DNA from: Cytophagales bacterium
GTDB taxonomy: Bacteria; Bacteroidota; Bacteroidia; Cytophagales; Cyclobacteriaceae
DNA length: 64,000 nucleotides
Direction: 5' to 3'
NCBI GenBank assembly: GCA_022360015.1
Contig: JAKSDQ010000003.1
Location: 310,001 to 374,000, forward strand
Made by a program: the position numbers and the translations under genes. A model generated the notes under the pieces. It did no database searches and had not been told where the DNA came from. It was given only the letters and a program-made list of their open reading frames with translations. Each line of letters begins with the position of its first letter. The stretch's first letter is position 1. This document shows, one piece after another, positions 26,144 through 34,616 of this stretch.

Positions 26144-27354
26144 CAGGCTATCTTCTTTTTTCTTTTTAAACGCAGGTTCATAAAAAGTGGCTGTATCTTT
26201 TCCGCATTGATGACTATAAAAGGGGTAACGCTCATCAAAAGAATAGAAACCGCCAAAAAGATTTGATAATTCTGATCACTTATCAACTGATACTTCATAC
26301 CACTTTGTGCCAAAACAAATGAAAACTCCCCAATCTGTGCTATTGAAAATCCGGTTGCCAGGGAAGTTTTCCACGATAACTTGAGTGTTCTGGCGGCAAT
26401 GATCCCGGCAGAAGCCTTCACGAGCATGGTGAAAAAGAACCAGAATAGAATCCAGTGAAAATCCGTGATAAAAACCCTGTAATCCAGCAACATACCCATG
26501 GAGATGAAGAAGAAGCTCATAAATACATACCTGAATGGGAGAAAACATGAAATGGCCAGCCTGTTGTAATCGGTTTCTGCAATAATAAGCCCGGCTATGA
26601 ATGCCCCCAGTGCCAGTGAAAGGCCCAGACTTGACGTAAGTAGTGCCACCCCGGCAACAATGAATATGGTAGCGATTAAAAATACTTCCTGGCTTTGGAT
26701 TTTTTTGACCTGATTTAAAAACCGTGGTATGATAAAACGGGCCAACACATAAGACAGAACGCCCATCAGTACCAGCTTACCTGCCAGGATAAGAAGGTTA
26801 TAAGCAGGATTGCCCCCTTCACCGGCCAGAATGGGAGTTAACAGCATCAAAGGTACAATGATAATATCCTGAAAAAGCAACACCGCCAGGATAAACTTCC
26901 CGTGAGGTGTATTGATCTTATTTGTATCTTGTAATGTTTTCACCACTATGGCTGTGCTACTCAAGGCATATAAAAAACCCCAGAAGAAACTTTCCGCGAT
27001 ACTTGGTCTCGTGATGACCCAAATCAGGACCGCTGCTATAAAAATCGTAGACAAAACCTGCATAGGACCGCCTACCAGTACATATTGTTTTATCTTTTTA
27101 AGATTAGTAAAGGAAAACTCCAGCCCTACCGTGAAAAGCAGCAATATAACGCCAATTTCAGCATATATCTCCACAGTATGTGTGTCTTTGAGAAGTCCTG
27201 TAGTATTGGGGCTTAATACCACGCCGGTGATCAGATAGCCTATAATATAGGGGGTTTTAAAAAAATTACAGACGATGATTATCAGGATGGCAATACCAAA
27301 GATGATAAAAATATTGATGAGTATACTTAGATCCATAGAGCAATTAAAATTCAT
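26143..27354 (-). CDS. Kef-type cation:proton antiporter (CPA2 family), no RCK domain
   Basis: The 403-residue inner-membrane protein has about twelve hydrophobic segments. CPA2 landmarks are LLLFTVGLEF (about 73-82), ALSSTAIVVKTL near 130-141, LFQDIIIVPLML near 158-170 and the GLSLALGAFIAGLIIAET segment near 245-262. It should exchange K+ or Na+ for protons. Unlike KefB and KefC it stops right after the membrane domain, with no TrkA-N/RCK regulatory domain. The gene that overlaps its stop encodes a glutaredoxin instead. The start may be the ATG six codons downstream (27336, MDLSILIN), which gives a better first helix. Confidence 0.92.
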   Translation of the reverse strand: MNFNCSMDLSILINIFIIFGIAILIIIVCNFFKTPYIIGYLITGVVLSPNTTGLLKDTHTVEIYAEIGVILLLFTVGLEFSFTNLKKIKQYVLVGGPMQVLSTIFIAAVLIWVITRPSIAESFFWGFLYALSSTAIVVKTLQDTNKINTPHGKFILAVLLFQDIIIVPLMLLTPILAGEGGNPAYNLLILAGKLVLMGVLSYVLARFIIPRFLNQVKKIQSQEVFLIATIFIVAGVALLTSSLGLSLALGAFIAGLIIAETDYNRLAISCFLPFRYVFMSFFFISMGMLLDYRVFITDFHWILFWFFFTMLVKASAGIIAARTLKLSWKTSLATGFSIAQIGEFSFVLAQSGMKYQLISDQNYQIFLAVSILLMSVTPFIVINAEKIQPLFMNLRLKRKKKIA

Positions 27355-27630
27355 ACAAATCTAAACCAAATGCGTATAAAAACCTGTCTGCGGAGTTAAA
27401 AAATAAAAAGTCAAACAGCCGGGTTTTCCTGGCCTGGTAATCCTTCCCCGGCACCTGGTATAGGGGCTTTGTGTTACTGTCCGTTTTCTTGTTTAAATAC
27501 GCTGCCACAAACCTTACAGGGTGCCTGGAACCTGATAGGGTCACCACCCCTGATGTATTGCGCCAAACTTAACATGGCACGATGGCGATCCTCGGGCCGC
27601 CAAGTGTTGAAAGGCACAAGCGGGAGGTGG

Positions 27631-27765
27631 ATGTTGCACAACGTTTTCGACAAAACGCTTTGTGTCTCTTTGTGTCTTGGTGTCTTGGTGGTTAACCATT
27701 CTTCACCACGGCACTAAGACACCAAGCGTTTTGGCTATAAAATGAAAATACAGGCACATTCTTAA
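27631..27765 (+). repeat. Dispersed GTGTCTT repeat, copy C (complete inverted repeat)
   Basis: The unit starts GTTGCACAACGTTTTCGAC, runs through CTCTTTGTGTCTTGGTGTCT, turns at GGTTAACCATTCTTCACC, and returns as CACTAAGACACCAAGCG. It ends in GCTATAAAATGAAAATACA, which is shared with copy F at 40606. The rest of 27355-27829 has no credible gene. Confidence 0.85.
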
Positions 27766-27829
27766 GTGGTGAACGGCCGGGTCCGCTTGTGTCAGTTCAT
27801 GGTGGTATGGCAGCAAGGGTTGGTGATTA

Positions 27830-29458
27830 TCAATAATCGCCGGCCTGGCCGATTGAGGCATAATATGACTTTAAGTCCAGGGTATCGTTCATTTGTTTTT
27901 GCAGCTCAATCAGGGAATTAAACAATTCCTCTACTTTACTTTGGTAATCGGGATTATCTGCAAGATTCTGCATTTCATCCGGGTCATTGTTCAAATCAAA
28001 CAACAACTGCTTTTTGGCACGTGGGTAAAGTACCAGTTTATACCCATCTTTCCGGATCATGCGTTGGAGATCAATATATCCTCCATAGATGGCTTTATAA
28101 TGGCTTTTGTCAGACAATCCTTTAGCCAGGCCCAGGAAACTGTTAAATTCAACATACCCCGGCTTCTTCACGCCAGCCAACTCGAGGCTGGTGGCCATTA
28201 TATCCTGCAGATAAACATCGGTGTCCAGCTTTTTACCTTTGGGAATATCCGGGCCTGTCATCACGAGTGGGACACGTATGCTGTGATCGTAAAGGTTCTG
28301 TTTACCCAAAAGTCCATGGCGCCCCATGGCCAATCCATGATCGGCGGTAAAAAAGATGTAGGTATTGTCCCTCTTTCCGCTGGCTTCCAGGGCATCGAGT
28401 ATGAGGCCGATTTGCTGATCCAGGTGAGTGATAATGGCGTAGTACTCCTGTATATGTTTTTTAGTTGCATAGGGAGTGCGGGGAAAGGGAGCCAGTGCCT
28501 CATCGCGTAAAGTAGGGCCGTTACCCATACTTTGCTGCCATGGATATTCGGGCATCCAGCTTTCAGGTAGTGAAATTTTATCCAGCGGATACTTTTTAAT
28601 AAACGCTTCAGGTGATTGGCGCGGGTCATGGGGTGCGTTAAACGCCAGATACATAAAAAACGGATTTTCACTGGTTTTGGCCTGATGGATGAAATCAATG
28701 GCATCATCTTTCAATACCTCGCTCCAATGTTTTCCACCTTCCCAAAAGCCGCCAAAGCGCGGATTCGAAGGGGACCAGGAGCTATCGTTTTCGTCTACAG
28801 GCCTGTTATAACCAACAGGCATAATATTTGGTGGGTCGACGGTCTTAGCGTCGGTGATGTTTTCATTTTTTTTGACCCTGTTACGGCGATTCCAGGCATC
28901 TCCGGGCATCCCGGGCCTGATATTTCTTACCTTTTGAAACACGGCCCCCGCTGCTGCATCCACATGCCATTTGCCAGTCATATAGGTATCGTATCCTTTT
29001 TGCGCCATGAGTTGCCCCCAGGTGCGGTCAAGCGAATCACCGTTGATCCAGTGCTTCCTGAATTCATTGGCACGCCATACCGAACGGCCTGATATGAGCA
29101 TCGCACGGGAGGCAACACAAACTGCTCCGTTCCATGCCCCCATGTTATAAGCGTGTGTGAAGGTGGTGCCGCCTTGTACCAGTCTGTCCAGGTTTGGGGT
29201 TTGAATTTCTGAGTTACCCAGGGCATGTACCGCCGTGTAGGTTTGGTCATCGGTAAAAATGAACAGGATATTTGGCCGACTCGCGTTCGTATGGTTTTCA
29301 CGGTTACTCCCGGGATCGGAGCAACCCACAAAAACGGCCATCAAAAACCACATTCTTATGGATGTATAATACCGTGTTAAGATTGAAATCAATGGGCTCA
29401 CTTTGAAATGTATTTTTTTTACGGTTTGAAACCAAATTAAGGAAAAAATATGACTCAA
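27830..29458 (-). CDS. Sulfatase (formylglycine type), probably a lipoprotein
   Basis: The protein has the sulfatase metal site NILFIFTDDQ (residues 63-72) and the sulfatase signature around Cys114 (C-V-A-S-R, inside GAVCVASRAMLISGRS). That Cys should be converted to formylglycine. Further landmarks are GKWHVD near 170, AFNAPHDPRQSPE near 265 and TADHGLAMGRHGLLGK near 375. It cleaves sulfate esters, here probably from sulfated fucose or other algal glycans. The start is uncertain: 29458 gives 542 residues, while a TTG at 29392 would make a clean lipoprotein signal ending in FVGC (Cys46 of the long form). It is the last gene of the fucose operon. Confidence 0.93.
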   Translation of the reverse strand: MSHIFSLIWFQTVKKIHFKVSPLISILTRYYTSIRMWFLMAVFVGCSDPGSNRENHTNASRPNILFIFTDDQTYTAVHALGNSEIQTPNLDRLVQGGTTFTHAYNMGAWNGAVCVASRAMLISGRSVWRANEFRKHWINGDSLDRTWGQLMAQKGYDTYMTGKWHVDAAAGAVFQKVRNIRPGMPGDAWNRRNRVKKNENITDAKTVDPPNIMPVGYNRPVDENDSSWSPSNPRFGGFWEGGKHWSEVLKDDAIDFIHQAKTSENPFFMYLAFNAPHDPRQSPEAFIKKYPLDKISLPESWMPEYPWQQSMGNGPTLRDEALAPFPRTPYATKKHIQEYYAIITHLDQQIGLILDALEASGKRDNTYIFFTADHGLAMGRHGLLGKQNLYDHSIRVPLVMTGPDIPKGKKLDTDVYLQDIMATSLELAGVKKPGYVEFNSFLGLAKGLSDKSHYKAIYGGYIDLQRMIRKDGYKLVLYPRAKKQLLFDLNNDPDEMQNLADNPDYQSKVEELFNSLIELQKQMNDTLDLKSYYASIGQAGDY

Positions 29459-29471
29459 TATCTATGGCTTA

Positions 29472-29805
29472 CTACATTTTTTCAAGCAAACTATAATAAG
29501 CCGGTATTCTACTGCCACCATCCAGTTCAAACCAGGTTTTCATATTTATTGACCCGGTGGTTAATTCAGCATCGATTACAGCGAATGGTCTTGCACTATC
29601 AACAGATTCGGTAAATACCCTGTCACCCATCTCCATAGTCGCATTTTTAATTTTCAGTACCTTTCCCGGAGAAAATCCATTCTTAAATTCATCCGCTTCA
29701 ACCCGCGGGGCAGAGGCATCCTTGGCCAAGCCGCTTTCAGGAGGATAGCGGCTTAACCTGAACCGGTAGACACCTATGGTGCTATTCCGTTCACCTGCAC
29801 TAAAT
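29472..29805 (-). pseudogene. C-terminal relic of a second sulfatase
   Basis: The frame reads YRFRLSRYPPESGLA, a typical sulfatase C-terminal strand, then about 70 residues ending in MKTWFELDGGSRIPAYY and SLLEKM. That ending matches the last beta-sheet region of arylsulfatases. There is no catalytic N-terminal domain: the frame runs backwards into the mutarotase gene, and its only possible start is a TTG at 29729. It therefore seems to be what remains after deletion of most of a sulfatase gene between the mutarotase and the intact sulfatase. Confidence 0.65.
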
Positions 29806-29817
29806 TCACTTAATGTA

Positions 29818-30159
29818 TTATAACTTAAAAATCCTTTCCATAGTAACCCACTTCCGGCCTTCCGGGGCCCAGGGCAATGCCTGCTGAAATGTCATCATTA
29901 GATCCTCCCATTCCTGCACCTTGGGGTTAGCGGCATCCATGCGCGCCTTCTTTTCAGGGTCGAAAGTCTCATCCACTTCCATCATCATGAACAGTCTGTT
30001 TTCCGTAAGGTAAATCTCCATATCCACAATACCGGCGTCTTTAATACTTTTAGTTATCTCCGGCCAGACATTTCCGGGGGCGTGGTACTTTTTATAGGCT
30101 TCAATAAGGTCCGGATCATTTTTCAGATCAAGCGCCAAACAATGTCTTTTTGTATTCAT
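29818..30159 (-). CDS. L-rhamnose/L-fucose mutarotase (RhaM-like)
   Basis: The 113-residue protein is of the L-rhamnose mutarotase family (PF05336). It shows the conserved YHAPGNVWPEI (about 25-35), with the family His, and RLFMMMEVDETFD (about 55-67) and QALPWAPEGRKWVTMERIF at the end. It interconverts alpha and beta anomers of 6-deoxy sugars in the cytoplasm. In this operon, 14 bases after FucP and near a fucose dehydrogenase and fuconolactonase, L-fucose is the more likely substrate. L-rhamnose is possible because a rhamnosidase is also encoded in the window. Confidence 0.9.
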   Translation of the reverse strand: MNTKRHCLALDLKNDPDLIEAYKKYHAPGNVWPEITKSIKDAGIVDMEIYLTENRLFMMMEVDETFDPEKKARMDAANPKVQEWEDLMMTFQQALPWAPEGRKWVTMERIFKL

Positions 30160-30173
30160 TATAACAATATTTT

Positions 30174-31463
30174 TCAGGTTACACGGGCATAATGAAATTT
30201 ATAAACGCGGTATCCATACGTTGCAATGACAATAAAGCAGATTACCGGCAACACAAATGATGCGGGTACGGTCCAGACATCTATCAGATAACCTTGCAAT
30301 GGCGGCATCAGCGAGCCTCCTAATATAGCCATTATCAAACCGGCTGCTCCCAGTTTTGCATCATCACCGAGCCCCTTGAGTGCGATGCCATAGATAGTGG
30401 GAAACATGAGTGACATACATGCCGACACCCCTACCAGGCAATAAATCCCAGGCAGACCACCTACGAAAATTACCCCCATCAGGAGCATGATACCGGCAAT
30501 GGCAAAATTCATCAGGAGTACCCCAGGCCTGATGAATCTTAACAAAAAAGTACAAATAAATCTGCTTGTGACAAAAATCACCATTGCGGCGATATTGTAA
30601 TTCAGCGACAATCCTTCGGCGGCTTTTTCAGTCATACCCCTGGCGGTAAAAACTTCAGTACCATAATGGATAATGAATGTCCAGCACATGATCTGTGCAC
30701 CCACATAAAATGCCTGGGCCACTACACCTTCCCGGTATTTCAGCGAAGACAGCAGGCGTTTAAAAGTGCCGCCGACATCCAGTTTTGTATTGGCATCCTG
30801 GTTTTTAGGCATCTTGACCAGGAAAATAATAATAAACAATACCGCAATGACCACGCCTATACCCACATAGGGTGCTCTTATCACTGCCAGGTCAGCCATT
30901 TTTACGGCTTCGAATTGCTCGGGTGACAGGATCTGTCTGGCTTCATAATCCTGTGGATCAAGCCTGGCCAGAATGAATTGACCAGCCACCAGCATACCGG
31001 TTAAGGAACCGATAGGGTTAAAAGCCTGGGCCAGATTCAGACGCTGCGTTGATGTTTCTTCGTCGCCCATCGACAATATGTAAGGGTTGGCACCGGTTTC
31101 TAAAAAAGAAAGTCCACAGGTTAAAATGAAATAAGCAAACAGAAAAGGTGTAAACTCACCTACCATACTGGCCGGGATGAACAGCAACCCACCTAAAGCA
31201 TAAAGTGCCAGGCCGACCAATATTCCCGATTTGTAAGAGTACTTCTTAATAAATATGGCGGCTGGAATGGCCATGGCGAAATAACCCCCATAAAAAGCAA
31301 ATTGTACCAGTGAACCCTGAAAATTACTCATCAAAAATATCTTTGAAAATGCCTTTACCATTGGATTGGTAATATCATTGGCAAAACCCCAAAGGGCAAA
31401 ACAAATGGTAATCAGCACAAATGGTACTACAACCTGGGAGGAAACTACGGGTATCTTTTTCAT
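30174..31463 (-). CDS. fucP: L-fucose:H+ symporter (FucP, MFS family)
   Basis: The 429-residue inner-membrane protein has twelve predicted helices and close similarity to FucP. ALWGFANDITNPMVKAF keeps the acidic residue of helix 1, FYGGYFAMAIPAAIFIKKYS is the helix 2 region, and SFLETGANPYILSMG carries the Glu required for proton coupling. It brings L-fucose into the cytoplasm. The gene lies 40 bases after the SDR gene and 14 before the mutarotase, within a single minus-strand operon. Some family members carry other sugars, but the operon argues for fucose. Confidence 0.92.
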   Translation of the reverse strand: MKKIPVVSSQVVVPFVLITICFALWGFANDITNPMVKAFSKIFLMSNFQGSLVQFAFYGGYFAMAIPAAIFIKKYSYKSGILVGLALYALGGLLFIPASMVGEFTPFLFAYFILTCGLSFLETGANPYILSMGDEETSTQRLNLAQAFNPIGSLTGMLVAGQFILARLDPQDYEARQILSPEQFEAVKMADLAVIRAPYVGIGVVIAVLFIIIFLVKMPKNQDANTKLDVGGTFKRLLSSLKYREGVVAQAFYVGAQIMCWTFIIHYGTEVFTARGMTEKAAEGLSLNYNIAAMVIFVTSRFICTFLLRFIRPGVLLMNFAIAGIMLLMGVIFVGGLPGIYCLVGVSACMSLMFPTIYGIALKGLGDDAKLGAAGLIMAILGGSLMPPLQGYLIDVWTVPASFVLPVICFIVIATYGYRVYKFHYARVT

Positions 31464-31503
31464 ATAAAAATATTAAGTTTGACAGTGCGGAAATTATTCA
31501 TCA

Positions 31504-32301
31504 TCAGGCATCGCCGGGAAGCAGGGCACGGTCCAAATGCACATACCCACCATCTACAAATATCTGTTGACCGGTAATGTGGGAGGCCCTGCCGGATATT
31601 AAAAACAATACCATGTCAGCAATTTCCCGCGGTGTGGTCATTCTCTTTTCCAGCGGGATTTTTTCTACGATGCTTCTTAGTTTTTCATCAGGGTTATCAA
31701 GCGTTTTCAACCAGTTTTCATAGGCCGGTGTCCAGCTTTCGGCAATAATGATGGCGTTTACCCTCACCGGATGATTGATTAAATCTACGGCCCATTCCCG
31801 GGTTAATGCTAATACGCCACCCTTGGCTGCTGCATATGCGGAGGTGCCACCCTGTCCGGTGCAAGCCACCTTGGAACCGACATTTAAAATATTACCTTTT
31901 GACTCAATTAACTTGGGCAAGGTATATTTGGCAAGTAAAAAATAACTTACGAGATTAAGCTTTAGTGAATCCATAAAGTCCTCGTAAGAACCGTCCAGTC
32001 CCACGCCATCATTGACTCCTACATTATTGATTAATACATCGATGCGGCCATATTTTTTAATAATCTCTTCTGCTGCATGCTTTATCTGACCCGGATCTTT
32101 TACGTCGGTTTTAACAAATAAGGCATCTATGCCCCGGGATTGAAGTTCCTCGACGTATCCATAGCCCCGGTCATTCCGGTCAACTACAGCCGGAATGGCG
32201 CCTTCTTCCGCAAGTGCCTGCAGCATGGTCTCACCTATGCTTCCTTTTATTCCTGCTGCCCCTGATATTACCACTATTTTATCCTGTAATGCTAAATTCA
32301 T
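31504..32301 (-). CDS. SDR oxidoreductase, probable L-fucose dehydrogenase
   Basis: The 265-residue classical SDR has the cofactor motif GAAGIKGSIG (14-23), NNVG at 92-95, the active-site Ser143 and the Tyr156-x-x-x-Lys160 pair, and a normal ITGQQIFVDGG ending. In the non-phosphorylated pathway an SDR oxidises L-fucose to L-fuconolactone, and the next gene upstream encodes the lactonase. A later oxidation step (2-keto-3-deoxy-fuconate dehydrogenation) is also done by SDRs in some organisms, so the exact step is uncertain. Spacing to its neighbours is 16 and 40 bases. Confidence 0.85.
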   Translation of the reverse strand: MNLALQDKIVVISGAAGIKGSIGETMLQALAEEGAIPAVVDRNDRGYGYVEELQSRGIDALFVKTDVKDPGQIKHAAEEIIKKYGRIDVLINNVGVNDGVGLDGSYEDFMDSLKLNLVSYFLLAKYTLPKLIESKGNILNVGSKVACTGQGGTSAYAAAKGGVLALTREWAVDLINHPVRVNAIIIAESWTPAYENWLKTLDNPDEKLRSIVEKIPLEKRMTTPREIADMVLFLISGRASHITGQQIFVDGGYVHLDRALLPGDA

Positions 32302-32317
32302 AATCTTGAGTTGATAA

Positions 32318-33148
32318 TTATTTTATATTATAAAATTTCATGGCCGTACCCCCCATGATCTTCTGCCTTTCAGCCTCCGACAGCTCCCCGATATATCTTT
32401 CCACAATAGCTTTTACCCTGGCATAACTTCCGGCAAGCAAGCACACCGGCCAGTCTGAACCAAACATGATCCTATCCGGTCCGAAGGCTTCCATCACCAC
32501 ATCCATATAGGGAACAAAATCATCATATTGCCAGTTTTGCCAATCGGCTTCAGTGACCATACCAGAGATTTTGCAATAAACATTGTCATTTTGGGCGATG
32601 ACTTTCATGGTGCTTTCCCAGGGTTCCAGTCGACCTTTCTTTATGTAGGGTTTTGCCAGGTGGTCAATCACAAATTTCTGATCCGGAAAAGTGGCTACTA
32701 TTTGCTTTGCCGCCTCCAACTGGGTTGGAAAAATCAAGATATCATAGGTAAATCCGTGTTTTAAAAGCATGCTTATACCTCTTTTAAAATCTTCTCTTAA
32801 CATAAAATTGTTGTCCGGTTCACTTTGAACCACATGCCGGAATCCCGCCAGCTTTGAAAATTCCCTGAAGTAGGTCAGCTTGTCTTCGAGCTGCTCACTT
32901 CTTAAATCGACCCAGCCAACCACCGCCTTGATAAAAGGGTTTTCACGGGACAGATCAAGTAAAAATTCTGTTTCCGCATCAGATTGATCGGCTTGCACGG
33001 CAACACATCCTTCAACATTATTGGCTTTAAACACTTCCTGTAAATGAATGGGTAGGAAATCCCGTTTAAGCACCGACATGTTATCATCGATCCACCCATG
33101 TCTTTCAGGGTCATATTGCCAAAAATGTTGGTGAGCGTCTATAATCAT
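32318..33148 (-). CDS. Amidohydrolase, probable L-fuconolactonase
   Basis: The 276-residue protein is an amidohydrolase_2 TIM barrel. The first metal motif appears as MIIDAHQHFWQYDPERHGWI at the N-terminus. Later landmarks are GFRHVVQSEPD near 103, FVIDHLAKPYIKKG near 160 and FGSDWPVC near 234, which supplies the final Asp. These are typical of the fuconolactonase group, which opens L-fucono-1,4- or 1,5-lactone to L-fuconate in the cytoplasm. Its neighbours FucP, mutarotase and fucose-type SDR support the assignment. Related lactones (e.g. of L-rhamnonate) are possible alternatives. Confidence 0.9.
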   Translation of the reverse strand: MIIDAHQHFWQYDPERHGWIDDNMSVLKRDFLPIHLQEVFKANNVEGCVAVQADQSDAETEFLLDLSRENPFIKAVVGWVDLRSEQLEDKLTYFREFSKLAGFRHVVQSEPDNNFMLREDFKRGISMLLKHGFTYDILIFPTQLEAAKQIVATFPDQKFVIDHLAKPYIKKGRLEPWESTMKVIAQNDNVYCKISGMVTEADWQNWQYDDFVPYMDVVMEAFGPDRIMFGSDWPVCLLAGSYARVKAIVERYIGELSEAERQKIMGGTAMKFYNIK

Positions 33149-33180
33149 TGGATTAGTTTTTATAGTTTGAAAAGTACGTT

Positions 33181-34200
33181 CTAAAAATCCACCATGGCCT
33201 TAATAACACCGGTTCCCGGGTCGACCCAGCTATCGAACCTGTCTATCATTTCGGTATACTGAACCCGGTGGGTCACAAATGAATCGACGGGAAATCCACC
33301 GGTTTCCAGGACACTGATGACGTGTTTGAAATCTTGCATGGTGGCATTGCGGCTGCACATCAGGGTGGTTTCCTTAGCATGAATAGTAGGGTGATTGAAT
33401 ACCAGGTCGGCTTTTGATAAACCCACCAACACATATCTGCCTCCATGTGCCATATAGTTAATCCCGGACTCCAAAGCCCCTTTATGTCCCGTGGCATCGA
33501 AAACCGCAGTGGCGAAGTCGCCGTTTGTCAGCTCCTCTACCGTTGCCACGGCGTCTTCCGAGGCGTTGACTGTTATATCCACACCAATCCTTGCTTTGGC
33601 ATATTCCAAACGCTGATCATTGACATCGACAGCAATTACACAGGCCCCTGCCAGTTGCCCCAGCTTCATAATACCCAGCCCTATGGGGCCACAGCCAATC
33701 ACCACGATGGTTTCGCCAGGCCGCAGTTGGGCCCGCCGGATGGCGTGATCCCCGATGGACAAAGGCTCCACAATGGCCATTTGCTCCAACGTTAAAGCCG
33801 GTGCCGGAATCAGAATATCAGCCGGTAATGAAACCATCTCCTGCATCCCTCCATCCGTATGAACACCCAGCACCTGGATACATGAGCAACAGTTGGTTTT
33901 TCCCTGGCGGCATGCCACGCATTTACCACAACTAAGGTAAGGCATAACTACTACCTTATCGCCTACGGCAATTCCATGGTTGTCATCACCCACCTCCAAC
34001 ACTTCAGCCGCGAGTTCATGGCCTAAAATCCTGGGATAGCTAAAAAAAGCCTGGTTGCCGGCATAAGCATGCAAGTCGGTGCCGCATATACCTACTTTTT
34101 TGATTTTAACCAACACCTCACCGGCTTTTGTATCCGGTTCATCCTTTTCCAGTAATGCAAACTTGCCGGGTTTTTCACATACGATATATTTCAATGCCAT
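33181..34200 (-). CDS. Zinc-dependent medium-chain alcohol dehydrogenase
   Basis: The 339-residue protein has the catalytic zinc ligands in VGICGTDLHAYAG and GHELAAEV (about 37-68). A structural zinc loop reads CGKCVACRQGKTNCC, and a Rossmann fold shows VIGCGPIGLGIMKLGQLAG near 170. It is the first gene of the fucose operon, 32 bases before the lactonase. The likely role is NAD(P)-dependent oxidation of L-fucose itself or of a downstream keto-deoxy acid. No fuconate dehydratase or aldolase gene is present in this operon. The exact substrate is not settled by sequence. Confidence 0.9.
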   Translation of the reverse strand: MALKYIVCEKPGKFALLEKDEPDTKAGEVLVKIKKVGICGTDLHAYAGNQAFFSYPRILGHELAAEVLEVGDDNHGIAVGDKVVVMPYLSCGKCVACRQGKTNCCSCIQVLGVHTDGGMQEMVSLPADILIPAPALTLEQMAIVEPLSIGDHAIRRAQLRPGETIVVIGCGPIGLGIMKLGQLAGACVIAVDVNDQRLEYAKARIGVDITVNASEDAVATVEELTNGDFATAVFDATGHKGALESGINYMAHGGRYVLVGLSKADLVFNHPTIHAKETTLMCSRNATMQDFKHVISVLETGGFPVDSFVTHRVQYTEMIDRFDSWVDPGTGVIKAMVDF

Positions 34201-34360
34201 CTTTTATCCAATTCCTTTACAACAACTAATACTTTTATTTATACCGGTCTCCAATTTATAACATAAAAAACATGTGTCAAAATCTCTTTTGCCATAGGGC
34301 TAAATTGATCCATAAAATTTTCACCAAATTTCAAGCTTCCCACTTGACACCTTCCCACCT

Positions 34361-34432
34361 ATTTGTGCCTCTTTGTGTCTTGGTGCCTTCGTGGTGAAAA
34401 ATGGTTAACCACGAAGGCACCAAGACACGAAG
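34361..34432 (+). repeat. Dispersed GTGTCTT repeat, copy D (best inverted repeat)
   Basis: The left arm at 34371-34395 (CTTTGTGTCTTGGTGCCTTC, then GTGGT) and the right arm at 34408-34432 are complementary at 24 of 25 positions around a GAAAAATGGTTA turn. It lies in the divergent gap between the fucose operon and the cotransporter fusion gene. The remainder of 34201-34616 shows only the promoter listed next. Confidence 0.88.
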
Positions 34433-34584
34433 ATTGGGTTGGGGAGAGGGAAAATGTTTTAAAATGGCCGCAATTCTCACTGGTATGGTGGCAAACAATG
34501 CTAAATTGGTACGTTCATACGAAAAGCACTGAAACAGACAGGTAATTTATTGCAACAAATGGTTTATTGCCTGACGAATATTAT

Positions 34585-34592
34585 TAAGTTTG
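34585..34592 (+). promoter_or_regulatory. Probable -7 promoter element for the cotransporter fusion operon
   Basis: TAAGTTTG fits the Bacteroidota -7 consensus TAnnTTTG exactly and lies 24 bases before the ATG at 34617. A TTTATTG word ends 15 bases upstream and could be the -33 element, although the spacing is shorter than usual. Confidence 0.4.
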
Positions 34593-34616
34593 TAACAAGA
34601 TCTTTTTGACACATCT

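Noticed and set aside
34363-34545. 60-codon frame before the cotransporter gene
   Set aside because: It starts inside repeat copy D; similar frames appear in copies C and E because of the repeat itself.
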